64,000 nucleotides of DNA from Azospirillum sp. SYSU D00513 (GTDB taxonomy: Bacteria > Pseudomonadota > Alphaproteobacteria > Azospirillales > Azospirillaceae), in NCBI RefSeq assembly GCF_017356015.1, contig NZ_JAFIQV010000019.1, forward strand, positions 1 to 64,000. The letters are read 5' to 3'. This document shows positions 16,825-26,602 of the stretch, in pieces. How positions within the stretch are numbered: the first letter of the stretch is position 1; every line of letters begins with the position of its first letter. The notes below the pieces were generated by a model, which was given only the letters and a program-made list of their open reading frames with translations, made no database searches and was not told where the DNA came from. The position numbers were made by a program, and so were the translations under genes.

Positions 16825-19491
16825 ATGCAGACCGCCAACGATATCCGCCGCACGTTTCTGGACTATTTCGGCAAGAACGGCCACCGGGTGGTGGAATCGT
16901 CGCCGCTGGTGCCGCGCAACGATCCCACGCTGATGTTCACCAACGCCGGCATGGTGCAGTTCAAGAATGTCTTCACGGGCGCGGAAACGCGGCCCTATTC
17001 GCGGGCGGTGACCTCGCAGAAATGCGTGCGCGCGGGCGGCAAGCACAACGACCTGGACAATGTCGGCTACACGGCGCGCCACCACACCTTCTTCGAGATG
17101 CTCGGCAACTTCTCCTTCGGCGACTATTTCAAGCCGGACGCGATCGAGTTCGCCTGGAACCTCATCACGAAGGAATACGGGCTCCCCGCGGAGAAGCTGC
17201 TGGTCACGGTCCACACCTCGGACGAGGACGCCGCCGGGCTGTGGCGCAAGATCGCCGGCCTGTCGGACGACCGCATCATCCGCATCCCGACGGACGACAA
17301 TTTCTGGCGCATGGGCGACACCGGCCCCTGCGGCCCCTGCTCCGAGATCTTCTTCGACCACGGCCCGAGCATCGCGGGCGGACCTCCGGGCTCGGCCGAC
17401 CAGGACGGCGACCGCTTCATCGAGATCTGGAACCTCGTCTTCATGCAGTTCGAGCAGCGCGGGCCGGGCGACCTGATCCCGCTGCCCAAGCCGTCCATCG
17501 ACACCGGCATGGGGCTGGAGCGTCTGGCGGCGGTGCTGCAGGGCAAGCACGACAACTACGACATCGACCTGATGCGGGCGCTGATCCTCGCCTCGGCCGA
17601 GGCGACCAAGACCGATCCGGACGGCCCGCACGCCGTCTCGCACCGGGTCATCGCCGACCATCTGCGTTCCTGCTCCTTCCTGATCGCCGACGGCGTGCTG
17701 CCCTCGAACGAGGGGCGTGGCTACGTGCTGCGCCGGATCATGCGCCGCGCCATGCGCCACGCCCACATGATCGGCGCGCGCGAGCCGCTGATGCACCGCC
17801 TGGTGCCGGCCCTGATCCAGCAGATGGGCGATGCCTATCCGGAGCTAGGCCGCGCCCGCGCCCTGATCGTGGAGACGCTGAAGCTGGAGGAGACCCGCTT
17901 CAAGCAGACGCTGGAGCGCGGCCTGGGCCTGCTGGAGGACGAGCTGACGAGGCTTGGCGCCGACCAGCCCTTGCCGGGCGAGGTCGCCTTCAAGCTCTAC
18001 GACACCTTCGGCTTCCCGCTCGACCTGACGCAGGACGTGCTGCGCGGCCGCAACCGCACGGTGGACGAGGACGGCTTCACCGCCGCCATGAACGAGCAGC
18101 GCCGCAAGGCGCGCGAGTCCTGGGCCGGCTCGGGCGAGGCCGCGACCGAGAAGCTGTGGTACGAGCTGCGCGACGAGCTGGGCGCCACCGAGTTCCTGGG
18201 CTACGACGCCGAGGTGGCGGAGGGCAAGGTGACCGCCATCGTCAAGGGCGACGGGCGCGTGACCGAGGCCGCGACGGGCGACCAGGTGCTGGTCGTCGTG
18301 AACCAGACGCCCTTCTACGGCGAGTCGGGCGGCCAGGTCGGCGACACCGGCGTGATCCTCTCGGCTGGCGGGGCGGAATTCACCGTCTCCGACACGCAGA
18401 AGAAGCTGGGCGCCGTCTGGGCCCATGTCGGCACGGTCATCAAGGGCACGCTGAAGGTCGACGACGTGGTGGAGCTGCGCGTGGACACGGAGCGCCGCTC
18501 GGCCATCCGCGCCAACCACTCCGCCACCCATCTCCTGCACGAGGCCTTGCGCCGCCGGCTGGGCGAGCATGTCACCCAGAAGGGCTCGCTGGTCGCCCCC
18601 GACCGCCTGCGCTTCGACATCAGCCAGCCCACCGGCCTGACGGCCGAGGACATCGCCGCGGTGGAGGACGAGGTCAACCGCCGCATCCTCGCCAACAGCG
18701 AAGTGGTGACCCGCCTGATGTCGCCGGACGAGGCGAAGGAGCAGGGCGCCATGGCGCTCTTCGGCGAGAAATACGGCGACGAGGTCCGCGTCGTCTCCAT
18801 GGGCGGGCGCGACGCGCACGCCAACAAGGAGTTCTCGGTCGAGCTGTGCGGCGGCACCCATGTCCGCCGCACCGGTGACATCGGGCTGATGAAGATCGTG
18901 TCGGAGAGCGCGTCGGCCGCCGGCGTGCGCCGCATCGAGGCGCTGACCGGCACGGGCGCCAAGGCCTGGCTGTCCGGCCGCGACCATCTGCTGGCCGAGA
19001 CGGCCTCGGCCCTGAAGGTCCGGCCCGAGGAGGTCCCGGCCCGCGTCGCGGTCCTGGTCGAGGAGCGCCGCCGGATGGAGCGCGAACTGGCCGAGCTGCG
19101 CCGCCAGGTGGCGCTGGGCGGCGGCGGTCCCGGCCATGGCGGCGGCGAGACCAAGGACATCGGCGGCGTCACCTTCGTCGCCCGCGTCATGGAAGGCCTG
19201 TCGGCCAAGGACCTGAAGCCCATGGCCGACGAGCTGAAGAAGCAGATCGGATCCGGCATCGTGGTGCTGATCGCGGCGAACGAGGGCAAGGCCTCCCTCG
19301 TCGTCGCGGTGACGGAGGACCGCACCGCCAGCTTCAGCGCCGTGGACCTTGTCCGCGTCGGCGCCGAGGCCATGGGCGGGAAGGGCGGCGGCGGCCGTCC
19401 GGACATGGCCCAGGCCGGCGGTCCGGACGCCAGCCTCGCCCCGGCTGCGGTCGAGGCCATCGAAAAGGCGGTTGCCGCGAAGGCCGGCTGA
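16825..19491 (+). CDS. alaS: Alanine-tRNA ligase
   Basis: An 888-residue AlaRS starting [20 protein letters not shown]. The class II core includes [21 protein letters not shown] and [18 protein letters not shown]. The editing domain carries the zinc motif [13 protein letters not shown] (HxxxH) with the later CGGTH, and the C-Ala domain has the glycine-rich end ([16 protein letters not shown]). It charges tRNA-Ala and clears mischarged Ser/Gly. I used ATG 16825 because homology starts there; an in-frame upstream start at 16735 adds 30 unrelated residues. In many alphaproteobacteria alaS directly follows recA; here about 8.4 kb separates them. Confidence 0.97.
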   Translation: MQTANDIRRTFLDYFGKNGHRVVESSPLVPRNDPTLMFTNAGMVQFKNVFTGAETRPYSRAVTSQKCVRAGGKHNDLDNVGYTARHHTFFEMLGNFSFGDYFKPDAIEFAWNLITKEYGLPAEKLLVTVHTSDEDAAGLWRKIAGLSDDRIIRIPTDDNFWRMGDTGPCGPCSEIFFDHGPSIAGGPPGSADQDGDRFIEIWNLVFMQFEQRGPGDLIPLPKPSIDTGMGLERLAAVLQGKHDNYDIDLMRALILASAEATKTDPDGPHAVSHRVIADHLRSCSFLIADGVLPSNEGRGYVLRRIMRRAMRHAHMIGAREPLMHRLVPALIQQMGDAYPELGRARALIVETLKLEETRFKQTLERGLGLLEDELTRLGADQPLPGEVAFKLYDTFGFPLDLTQDVLRGRNRTVDEDGFTAAMNEQRRKARESWAGSGEAATEKLWYELRDELGATEFLGYDAEVAEGKVTAIVKGDGRVTEAATGDQVLVVVNQTPFYGESGGQVGDTGVILSAGGAEFTVSDTQKKLGAVWAHVGTVIKGTLKVDDVVELRVDTERRSAIRANHSATHLLHEALRRRLGEHVTQKGSLVAPDRLRFDISQPTGLTAEDIAAVEDEVNRRILANSEVVTRLMSPDEAKEQGAMALFGEKYGDEVRVVSMGGRDAHANKEFSVELCGGTHVRRTGDIGLMKIVSESASAAGVRRIEALTGTGAKAWLSGRDHLLAETASALKVRPEEVPARVAVLVEERRRMERELAELRRQVALGGGGPGHGGGETKDIGGVTFVARVMEGLSAKDLKPMADELKKQIGSGIVVLIAANEGKASLVVAVTEDRTASFSAVDLVRVGAEAMGGKGGGGRPDMAQAGGPDASLAPAAVEAIEKAVAAKAG

Positions 19492-19516
19492 GGCCGCCAA
19501 GGGGAAGGGACGAGGC

Positions 19517-20362
19517 ATGCGCTTCACCGGAACGGACAGCTACGTCGCCACCGAGGACCTGATGGTGGCGGTCAACGCCGCCATCACGCTGGAGCGCCCC
19601 CTTCTCGTGAAGGGGGAGCCCGGCACCGGCAAGACCGTGCTGGCGGTGGAGATCGCCCGCGCCCTGAACCGGCCGCTGATCCAGTGGCACGTGAAGTCCA
19701 CCACCGAGGCGCAGCAGGGCCTCTACGAGTATGACGCGGTCAGCCGGCTGCGCGACAGCCAGCTCGGCGAGGCCCGCGTCCACGACATCTCCAACTACAT
19801 CGTGCGCGGCAAGCTCTGGGAAGCCTTCGAGGCGCCGAAGCCGCCCGTGCTGCTGATCGACGAGATCGACAAGGCCGACATCGAGTTCCCCAACGACCTC
19901 CTGCTGGAGATCGACCGGATGGAATTCCATGTCTACGAGACCAAGCAGACGATCAAGGCGAAACGCCGGCCCATCGTCGTCATCACCTCCAACAACGAGA
20001 AGGAGCTGCCGGACGCTTTCCTGCGCCGCTGCTTCTTCCACTACATCCGCTTCCCCGACCGGGAGACGATGGAGCGCATCGTCGAGGTGCACTACCCCGG
20101 CCTGAAGGCGGACCTGCTGCGCGAGGCGATGGCACTCTTCTACGACCTGCGCGACGTGTCGGGCCTGAAGAAGAAGCCCTCCACCTCGGAGCTGCTGGAC
20201 TGGATCAAGCTTCTGATGGTCGAGGACGTCGATCCGGAGACCCTGCGCGCCAAGGATCCCCGCCGGCTGATCCCGCCGCTCTGCGGAGCCCTGCTGAAGA
20301 ACGAGCAGGATGTCCATCTGCTCGAACGTCTGGCCTTCACCGCCCGGCGCGACGGGCGCTGA
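19517..20362 (+). CDS. MoxR-type AAA+ ATPase
   Basis: A 281-residue AAA+ ATPase with Walker A GEPGTGKT (33-40), Walker B VLLIDEIDKAD (109-119), sensor 1 VVITSNNEKELPDAF, and an arginine-finger region LRRCFFHYIRFP. MoxR ATPases act as chaperones for metalloenzyme or complex maturation and are usually paired with a VWA-domain protein. None follows in this window. It starts 26 bases after alaS, with AAGGGACGAGGC before ATG 19517, so it may be co-transcribed with alaS. Confidence 0.88.
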   Translation: MRFTGTDSYVATEDLMVAVNAAITLERPLLVKGEPGTGKTVLAVEIARALNRPLIQWHVKSTTEAQQGLYEYDAVSRLRDSQLGEARVHDISNYIVRGKLWEAFEAPKPPVLLIDEIDKADIEFPNDLLLEIDRMEFHVYETKQTIKAKRRPIVVITSNNEKELPDAFLRRCFFHYIRFPDRETMERIVEVHYPGLKADLLREAMALFYDLRDVSGLKKKPSTSELLDWIKLLMVEDVDPETLRAKDPRRLIPPLCGALLKNEQDVHLLERLAFTARRDGR

Positions 20363-20703
20363 TGCGGGCTTGACCGTGGCACCGGGGGTAGGGTAACCCT
20401 GTGCCCATCATGAAGACCGTCCCGACCCTTCGAATGCGAATGACCGCCCCGGCGCTCTGACGAGCGCCGGAGATTCCTGGTCCTGCTTCGAATCTGGGAT
20501 GAGGTGTGGCGTGTCGCTGCACATTGGGTCTGCCGGAACCGCCAATCCGGCTTTTTGCATTTTCGATGCCCTTCGGATCGCCGCCTTGCCGGCGGAGCGT
20601 TTCGGGATTCTCGCGCGAATGATCAGCCCGGTCCGCTGAGGCGGACCGGGTCGCCGCCCGCATTCTCCCTGCCTGCCGCTCCGATCTTCGAGGAAGCCCC
20701 GCG
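20363..20703 (+). other. Intergenic region with several stem-loops
   Basis: No credible gene in 341 bases. It holds four stem-loops: CCGGCGCTC-TGAC-GAGCGCCGG (20449-20470, 9 bp), GCCGGA-N8-TCCGGC-TTTTT (20532-20556, an intrinsic terminator form), CCGCC-TTGCC-GGCGG (20581-20595), and CCCGGTCCGC-TGAG-GCGGACCGGG (20627-20650, 10 bp). It could be the end of the alaS-moxR transcript followed by a leader for the dehydratase gene, or a small RNA ending at the terminator. Confidence 0.55.
20532..20556 (+). terminator. Intrinsic terminator-like hairpin before the dehydratase gene
   Basis: GCCGGA / TCCGGC stem with an eight-base loop followed by TTTTT. It sits 170 bases after the MoxR gene and 148 before the next gene. 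It may end the upstream transcript, a small RNA, or act as an attenuator. Confidence 0.5.
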
Positions 20704-21678
20704 ATGCCCTCAGCGCACGCCATCCGTCCGTCCGCCCTGCCGTTCCGTTGTCCTGTTCCACCGGCTTTTGAAAACCGTCTTCCCGGCTGGCTGCCCCTGT
20801 CGGCCATCGAGGAGGCGGCGGACAGGATCTCCGGCCACATCGTCCGCACGCCTTTGCTGCGCACGCCGTCGCTTGGCCCCGACCTCTGGATCAAGGCCGA
20901 ATCCTTCCAGGCGACCGGCGCCTTCAAGGAGCGCGGCGCGCTGAACCGGCTGCTGCGGCTGTCGGCGGCGGAGCGGACGGCCGGCGTCATCGCCATGTCG
21001 GCGGGCAACCACGCCGCCGGCATCGCCCTGCACGCCGCCCGGCTCGGCGCCCGCGCGGTCATCGTGATGCCGGAGACCGCACCCCGCTGCAAGGTGGAGC
21101 GCTGCCTCGCGCTGGGGGCCGAGGTGATCCTGTCCGGCGCGCGGGTGGAGGAGGCCAGGACCAGGGCGCTGGAGGTCGCGGCGGCGCGTGGGCTTACCTT
21201 CATCCACCCCTATGACGACCCCGACGTGATCGCCGGGCAGGGAACGCTGGGGCTGGAGTTGCTGGACGACCTGCCGGAGCTGGACACGCTGGTGGTGCCG
21301 GTCGGCGGCGGTGGGCTGCTGGCGGGGGTCGCGGCGGCTGTGAAGGCGCTGAAGCCGTCCGTCCGCGTCGTCGGGGTGCGGCTCGCGCGCCGGGCCGGGC
21401 CGACGCTGGCCGACGGCATCGCCGTCGCCGCACTCGGCGCCCTGGCGCGTGAGGCCATCGGATCCCTGGCCGACGCGCTGGTCGAGGTGGAGGAGGCGGA
21501 GGTGGCCGCCGCCGTGCGGGCGCTGCATGGCGCGGGGCTGGTGGCCGAGGGGGCCGGTGCCGCCGCCACCGCCGCGATCCTCGCGGGCAAGGCGGAGGCG
21601 GAAGGCCGGACGGTGGCGGTGCTGTCCGGGCGCAACGTCGATTCCGACCGTTTGGCCCGCACGCTGCTGGACTCCTGA
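20704..21678 (+). CDS. PLP-dependent threonine/serine dehydratase family protein
   Basis: A 324-residue fold type II PLP enzyme. The Schiff-base lysine lies in SFQATGAFKERGALN (near residue 80), the phosphate-binding glycines in PVGGGGLLAGVAAAVKALK, and the substrate loop in MSAGNHAAG. It resembles the catalytic part of IlvA/TdcB and converts Thr or Ser to a 2-oxoacid and ammonia. It lacks the ACT-like regulatory domain of biosynthetic IlvA, so it may be catabolic or a racemase/dehydratase relative. GAGGA precedes ATG 20704. A leader with strong hairpins lies upstream. Confidence 0.8.
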   Translation: MPSAHAIRPSALPFRCPVPPAFENRLPGWLPLSAIEEAADRISGHIVRTPLLRTPSLGPDLWIKAESFQATGAFKERGALNRLLRLSAAERTAGVIAMSAGNHAAGIALHAARLGARAVIVMPETAPRCKVERCLALGAEVILSGARVEEARTRALEVAAARGLTFIHPYDDPDVIAGQGTLGLELLDDLPELDTLVVPVGGGGLLAGVAAAVKALKPSVRVVGVRLARRAGPTLADGIAVAALGALAREAIGSLADALVEVEEAEVAAAVRALHGAGLVAEGAGAAATAAILAGKAEAEGRTVAVLSGRNVDSDRLARTLLDS

Positions 21679-21864
21679 GCCCGGCGCGGCGGGAAGCAGG
21701 GACACGCGCGCCGTGCAGGGCAGCCTTTCCGCCGGCTCCGGCAGCGTCTCGGCTTTCTCGCTCGCCAATCCCGGAATCGCGTGCAAAGAAGAAGGACATA
21801 CGACCCACGCAACCGAAAGCCTGCCCCGGGCGGCTGGCGGAGAATGGAACGCAGGACCGACCGC

Positions 21865-22977
21865 ATGAACGGACCCGGCAAGGAACCCGGCAAGGGAACC
21901 GGTGGCAGCACCGCGCCGAGACTGGATCTCCTCTCCGTCCTCGTGGTGGAGGACAGCGGCTTCATCCGCTCGGTCCTCACCGCGACCTTGCGGACCATCG
22001 GGGTCGGGTCCGTGCACGCGGTGGTGAACGGCATCGCGGCGGTGCGCTTCCTGGAGGAGCGGCGCGCGGCGCTGCCGCCGGGAACGGCCCCGGTGGACGT
22101 CGTCATCTCCGACCTGATGATGCCCGAGGTGGACGGGCTGATGCTGCTGCGCTGGATCCGCAACAGCGCGCGGTCGCCGGACAAGTTCATGCCGGTGCTG
22201 ATGCTGTCGGGGGCGGCCGACCGCGGCTATGTGGAGCAGGCCCGCGACCTCGGGGCCACGGACTTCATCGCCAAGCCCTTCTCGGCCCATACCCTGTCCA
22301 GCCGCCTGCTGCACGCGCTGGCCCGGCCGCGCCGCTACGTGCTGGCCAAGGGCTATTTCGGCCCTGACCGGCGCCGGGCGCAGCGGCCCGTCCAGATGGA
22401 CTGCCGCCTGACCGATCCGGCGGAAATCCTGGTCGTGCACAGCAAGTCCAAGCCCGCGGCCATCGAGCGCTACCCGGTCGTCCATTTCGATCTGCCCTAC
22501 CGGCTGGGCGCCAAGATCGGCATCCTGCCCAACGGGCCGGTGCCGACCCTGCCGGACGAGATCCTGGCCGCCGCCGAGCAGGAGATTCAGAACCGCGCCG
22601 GCGACTACGCCCACTGGATCGGCGCTGAGGTCGAGGAGCTGGCCCGCCGGGTCGAGCGGCTGGGCACGGAACCGGCCGCCGGGCTGATCGGGCAGATCAA
22701 CCGGACGGCGCACGAGATGCGCGGGCAGGGCGGCATTTTCGGCTATCCCCTGATCACCCACGTCGCCAAGTCGCTCTACGAGGCGACGAGCGCCGCCCCC
22801 GACGCCATCACCCCGAACGAGCGCCTGCTGATCCGGGCGCATGTGGACGCCATCCGGGCGGTCATGAACGGCCGCATCAGCGGCGACGGCGGTGCGACCG
22901 GCAAGCAGCTGATCGCGTCGCTGGAGGTGGCGAAGAGGAAATACGCCAAGGCCGAGGGCGGCGCCCCGGCCGGCTGA
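21865..22977 (+). CDS. Response regulator with C-terminal HPt-like domain
   Basis: About 370 residues. The N-terminal receiver has the acidic pocket (VLVVEDSGFIRS), phospho-acceptor (VVISDLMMPEVDG) and Lys switch (FIAKPFSAHTL). A middle region of about 100 residues has no recognised domain. The C-terminal part contains NRTAHEMRGQGGIFGYPLI, which fits the phospho-accepting His of an HPt domain (HxxxGxxxxFG). Such a protein could pass phosphate from its own Asp to His or serve as a relay hub. There is no kinase next door. Start choice is uncertain: ATG 21865 has AGGA at a good distance; ATG 21844 is possible. Confidence 0.72.
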   Translation: MNGPGKEPGKGTGGSTAPRLDLLSVLVVEDSGFIRSVLTATLRTIGVGSVHAVVNGIAAVRFLEERRAALPPGTAPVDVVISDLMMPEVDGLMLLRWIRNSARSPDKFMPVLMLSGAADRGYVEQARDLGATDFIAKPFSAHTLSSRLLHALARPRRYVLAKGYFGPDRRRAQRPVQMDCRLTDPAEILVVHSKSKPAAIERYPVVHFDLPYRLGAKIGILPNGPVPTLPDEILAAAEQEIQNRAGDYAHWIGAEVEELARRVERLGTEPAAGLIGQINRTAHEMRGQGGIFGYPLITHVAKSLYEATSAAPDAITPNERLLIRAHVDAIRAVMNGRISGDGGATGKQLIASLEVAKRKYAKAEGGAPAG

Positions 22978-23010
22978 GGCCACGGCGTCAGCGCCCCAAG
23001 AGAAGAGGCT

Positions 23011-24087
23011 TCAGCGCCCCTGCTGGGCGCGCTGGCGCAGCAGATGGTCGGCGAGCACGCAGGCCATCATCGCCTCGCCCACCGGCACGGCGCGGATACC
23101 GACGCAAGGGTCGTGGCGGCCCTTGGTCAGGATGTCCGTCTCGGCGCCGTTCACGTCGATGGTCCGGCGCGGGGTGAGGATGGAGCTGGTCGGCTTCACG
23201 GCGAAGCGCACGACGACGTCCTGCCCCGTGGAAATGCCTCCCAGGATGCCGCCGGCGTGGTTGGACAGGAACAGCGGCTCGCCCTCCGGGCCGGCGCGCA
23301 TCTCGTCGGCGTTCTCCTCGCCGGTGAGGCTCGCCGCGTCGAAGCCGTTGCCGATCTCCACACCCTTCACCGCGTTGATGGTCATCATCGCGCGGGCGAG
23401 GTCGCTGTCCAGCTTGTCGTAGAGCGGGTCGCCCAGCCCCACCGGCACGCCCGAGGCGACGACCTCGACCACGGCGCCGACCGACGAGCCGCTCTTGCGG
23501 ATTCCGTCCAGATAGTCGGCCCACTGGCTTGCCGCCTGCGCGTCCGGGCAGAAGAAGGGGTTGTTGTCCACCTCCGCCCAGTCCCAGCGGGCGCGGTCCA
23601 CCTTGTGCGGGCCGATCTGCACCAGGGCGCCGCGCACCGTGATGGCGGAGCCCAGCACCGCGCGCGCCACCGCACCCGCCGCCACGCGGCAGGCCGTCTC
23701 GCGCGCCGACGACCGGCCGCCGCCGCGGTAGTCGCGGATGCCGTATTTCTTCCAGTAGGTGTAGTCGGCGTGGCCCGGCCGGAACTTCGACGCGATGTCG
23801 CCATAATCCTTGGAGCGCTGGTCGGTGTTCTCGATCATCAGGGAGATCGGGGTGCCGGTGGTCCGGCCCTCGAACACGCCCGACAGGATCCTGACCTGGT
23901 CCGGCTCCTGGCGCTGGGTGGTGTAGCGCGACTGGCCCGGCCGGCGCTTGTCCAGCCAGGGCTGGATGTCCGATTCGGCGAGCGGCAACAGCGACGGGCA
24001 GCCGTCCACCACCACTCCGATCGCCGGGCCGTGGCTTTCGCCCCAGGTGGTGAAGCGGAAGAGCGTTCCGAAGCTGTTGCCGGCCAT
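23011..24087 (-). CDS. aroC: Chorismate synthase
   Basis: A 358-residue AroC starting [29 protein letters not shown], with the family signatures [18 protein letters not shown] and [21 protein letters not shown]. It makes chorismate from EPSP with reduced FMN, the last shikimate pathway step. It follows fabI on the same strand by four bases, so the two form an operon. Confidence 0.97.
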   Translation of the reverse strand: MAGNSFGTLFRFTTWGESHGPAIGVVVDGCPSLLPLAESDIQPWLDKRRPGQSRYTTQRQEPDQVRILSGVFEGRTTGTPISLMIENTDQRSKDYGDIASKFRPGHADYTYWKKYGIRDYRGGGRSSARETACRVAAGAVARAVLGSAITVRGALVQIGPHKVDRARWDWAEVDNNPFFCPDAQAASQWADYLDGIRKSGSSVGAVVEVVASGVPVGLGDPLYDKLDSDLARAMMTINAVKGVEIGNGFDAASLTGEENADEMRAGPEGEPLFLSNHAGGILGGISTGQDVVVRFAVKPTSSILTPRRTIDVNGAETDILTKGRHDPCVGIRAVPVGEAMMACVLADHLLRQRAQQGR

Positions 24088-24091
24088 CGCC

Positions 24092-24937
24092 TTACTCCTT
24101 CCCGGCGCCGCTCAGCCCGCCCAGCAGCTGGGCCACGCCGGCGGCCTCGTCCACGGCGACCATGCCGACCGTGTGATAGCCGCTGTCCACATGCATCACC
24201 TCGCCGGTGACGCCGCTGCCGAGGTCGCTCAGCAGGAACAGGCCAGCGTTGCCGACCTCCTGGATGGTGACGTTGCGCTTCAGCGGTGCGTTCAGCTCGT
24301 TCCACTTCAGAATGTAGCGGAAATCGCCGATGCCGCTGGCGGCCAGCGTCTTGATCGGGCCGGCGGAAATGGCGTTGACGCGGATGCCCTGGCCGCCCAG
24401 ATCGACGGCGAGGTAGCGCACGCTGGCTTCCAGCGCCGCCTTGGCCACGCCCATCACATTGTAGTGCGGCATGACGCGCTCGGCCCCATAGTAGGAGAGC
24501 GTCACGAGGCTGCCGCCCTCGTTCATCAGCGGCACGGCGCGCTGGGCGACGGCGGTGAAGGAGTAGCAGGAGATGTCCATCGTGCGGAGAAAGTTGTTCC
24601 GCGACGTGTCGAGGTACTTGCCGTCCAACTCGTTCTTGTCGGAAAAAGCGATCGCATGGACAACGAAATCGAGATTGCCCCATTCCGCCTTGATGGCGTC
24701 GAAGGTCGCGTCGATGCTGGCCTCGTCGGTCACGTCGCACGGCACGACGATGCGCGAACCGAGCTGCTCGGCGAGCGGCTTCACGCGCTTGGCGAGCGCG
24801 TCGCCCTGGTAGGTGAAGGCCAGCTCGGCGCCATGCTGCGCCAGGGTGGAGGCGATACCCCAGGCGATGGAGCGGTCGTTCGCCACGCCCATGATCAGGC
24901 CACGCTTGCCGTCCATGAGCGGCTTCGGGTTGGACAT
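24092..24937 (-). CDS. fabI: Enoyl-[acyl-carrier-protein] reductase (NADH), FabI
   Basis: A 281-residue short-chain dehydrogenase of the FabI type. The cofactor loop is [17 protein letters not shown], and the catalytic Tyr/Lys appear in [27 protein letters not shown]. It reduces the enoyl-ACP double bond in fatty acid elongation and is the triclosan target. I chose ATG 24937 ([13 protein letters not shown]), preceded by GAGG; an in-frame upstream ATG at 24982 would overlap the predicted promoter -10. Confidence 0.95.
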   Translation of the reverse strand: MSNPKPLMDGKRGLIMGVANDRSIAWGIASTLAQHGAELAFTYQGDALAKRVKPLAEQLGSRIVVPCDVTDEASIDATFDAIKAEWGNLDFVVHAIAFSDKNELDGKYLDTSRNNFLRTMDISCYSFTAVAQRAVPLMNEGGSLVTLSYYGAERVMPHYNVMGVAKAALEASVRYLAVDLGGQGIRVNAISAGPIKTLAASGIGDFRYILKWNELNAPLKRNVTIQEVGNAGLFLLSDLGSGVTGEVMHVDSGYHTVGMVAVDEAAGVAQLLGGLSGAGKE

Positions 24938-24980
24938 CAGAACCTCGTGCATCACTGCTGTGCCGTGAAAAGTGCGGCGC

Positions 24981-25008
24981 ATCCTACACGAAAGCCCTGG
25001 CCAGTCAA
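24981..25008 (-). promoter_or_regulatory. Predicted promoter of fabI-aroC
   Basis: On the minus strand, TTGACT (25008-25003) and TAGGAT (24986-24981) are separated by 16 bases. This would start transcription near 24974, about 37 bases before the chosen fabI ATG. It lies in an AT-richer patch between divergent genes. Confidence 0.6.
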
Positions 25009-25073
25009 TTTAAGGCCACCCCCTTGGGGATGGGTCAAGATAAGGTCGGGCGAATGACGCCGGGAGGAGCCCC

Positions 25074-26417
25074 ATGAGGGACGAGACGCACAGCAAGCGA
25101 CCATGGGAGCGCATCGTCGCCAAGTTGCGGGACATAGGCGGGCTGGTCGGCTATTCGGCCCTGCGCTTCTACAACGACAACTGCTTCCAGACGGCGGCGG
25201 CGCTGACCTACACGTCGCTTCTGGCGATCGTGCCGATCATGACCATCGGCTTCGCGATCTTCTCGGCCTTCCCGGCCTTCGGCGCGTTGCAGAGCCAGGT
25301 GCAGTCGCTGATCTTCAAGAATCTCGTGCCGGAGATCGGCGACGCGATCCTGGAGTATCTCGGCCGCTTCATGTCCAACGCCGGCCAGATGCCGATCTTC
25401 GGCGTGATCGGGCTGGCCGTGTCGGCCGTGCTGCTGATCTGGACCATCGAAGGGTCCTTCGCCGGCATCTGGCGCGTGCGGCAGCCGCGCTCGCTGATCA
25501 CCCGCATCCTATCCTTCTGGGCGGTGGTGTCCTTGACCCCGCTGTTCGCCGGGGCCAGCCTGTCCCTGTCGAGCGCGCTCTGGACGGCGCTCCAGTACGC
25601 CCATCTGGAGGGGGTGGCCGACCCGCTGGTCGGGATCGGCGCCGTGGCCCCCTTCGTGCTCCAGCTGATCGGCTGCACGCTGCTCTACCTCATCATCCCG
25701 AACCGGGAGGTGCGGTGGCTGGACGCGGCCATCGGCGGGGCTGTGGCTTCCTTCCTGCTGGAGGCGTCGAAGGCCGGATTCGCCTGGTACATGCGGGAAT
25801 ATCCGGCCTACCAGACCATATACGGCGCGCTGGCGACCGTGCCGATCTTCCTGTTCTGGCTCTACATCGCCTGGTCCACCGTCCTGTTCGGGGCGGTGGT
25901 GACCGCGGCCATCCCGGAATGGCGGGCCGGCAAGATCACCCGCAGCGGGCCGGAGGGGCTTCTGCCCGGCCAGCGGCTGGCGCTGGCGCTCGCCGTGCTG
26001 CACGAGATGATGGACGCCAGCCGTCTCGGCGTCGGCATCCGGCGGCGCACGCTGGTCGGGCGCGTGCCGGTCGGGGCCGTGCTGATCGACGGCATGCTGG
26101 AACAGCTGCGCGACGCCCATTGGGTCGCGCACACCACACGCGATTCCTGGGTCGTCGCCCGCGACCTCAGCGAGTCGACGCTGCTCGACCTCATGAAGTC
26201 GCTGGGCATCGGGCTGCGCGGCTCGGTGCGGGGGCTCGGCGGGCTGAACCTGGCCTGGCAGGAGCGGACCGCGCATCTGCTGGAGCAGGCCGAACGCAAG
26301 CAGGAGGAGATGCTGGGCGTGCCCATCAAGCTGCTGCTGTCTGACCCGCCGCCGGACGAAGGAACCCCGGCGCTCCCCTTCCGTCCGGGCCAGCGGACGG
26401 TGCGCACGCACAGCTGA
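25074..26417 (+). CDS. YihY/BrkB family inner membrane protein
   Basis: A 447-residue protein with about six membrane segments in residues 25-285. The family core is recognisable: FYNDNCFQTAAALTYTSLLAIVPIM near the start, then LPIF-like GQMPIFGVIGL and ATVPIFLFWLYIAWSTVLFGA. YihY proteins were once called RNase BN, but that activity belongs to another protein; the function is not settled. The C-terminal 150 residues are soluble and hydrophilic with a winged-helix-like look. GGGAGGAGCCCC precedes the ATG. Confidence 0.85.
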   Translation: MRDETHSKRPWERIVAKLRDIGGLVGYSALRFYNDNCFQTAAALTYTSLLAIVPIMTIGFAIFSAFPAFGALQSQVQSLIFKNLVPEIGDAILEYLGRFMSNAGQMPIFGVIGLAVSAVLLIWTIEGSFAGIWRVRQPRSLITRILSFWAVVSLTPLFAGASLSLSSALWTALQYAHLEGVADPLVGIGAVAPFVLQLIGCTLLYLIIPNREVRWLDAAIGGAVASFLLEASKAGFAWYMREYPAYQTIYGALATVPIFLFWLYIAWSTVLFGAVVTAAIPEWRAGKITRSGPEGLLPGQRLALALAVLHEMMDASRLGVGIRRRTLVGRVPVGAVLIDGMLEQLRDAHWVAHTTRDSWVVARDLSESTLLDLMKSLGIGLRGSVRGLGGLNLAWQERTAHLLEQAERKQEEMLGVPIKLLLSDPPPDEGTPALPFRPGQRTVRTHS

Positions 26418-26426
26418 GGGGAATGG

Positions 26427-26455
26427 AGCCCGCCCGCGCTGTGCGCGGGCGGGCT
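26427..26455 (+). terminator. Strong stem-loop after yihY
   Basis: AGCCCGCCCGCGC and GCGCGGGCGGGCT form a perfect 13-bp stem with a TGT loop, 10 bases after the yihY stop. No T run follows. It is the first of three hairpins between yihY and the convergent dnaJ-like gene. Confidence 0.65.
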
Positions 26456-26487
26456 GGGGAAGGAGCGGGGCTTTATACGATTTTCAT

Positions 26488-26514
26488 GAAGTGCTGACCT
26501 GTGGTCAGGACTTC
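26488..26514. repeat. Inverted repeat between yihY and the dnaJ-like gene
   Basis: GAAGTGCTGACC and GGTCAGGACTTC pair at 11 of 12 positions around a TGT loop. It could be a second transcription end signal or a protein-binding dyad. Confidence 0.55.
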
Positions 26515-26563
26515 CGCGCCCCGTGGCGCGGGGGGCGGGGCGCGGGGCCGCAGTCGCGGCCCT

Positions 26564-26602
26564 ATACCGGGTTCGGAGGTCGGAATTTTCCGAACCCGGT
26601 AT
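26564..26602 (-). terminator. Inverted repeat at the 3' end of the dnaJ-like gene
   Basis: ATACCGGGTTCGGA and TCCGAACCCGGTAT are perfect 14-base inverted arms with an 11-base spacer. The right arm touches the stop codon of the minus-strand gene (26604-26602), so it likely ends that transcript. There is no clear T run. Confidence 0.6.
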
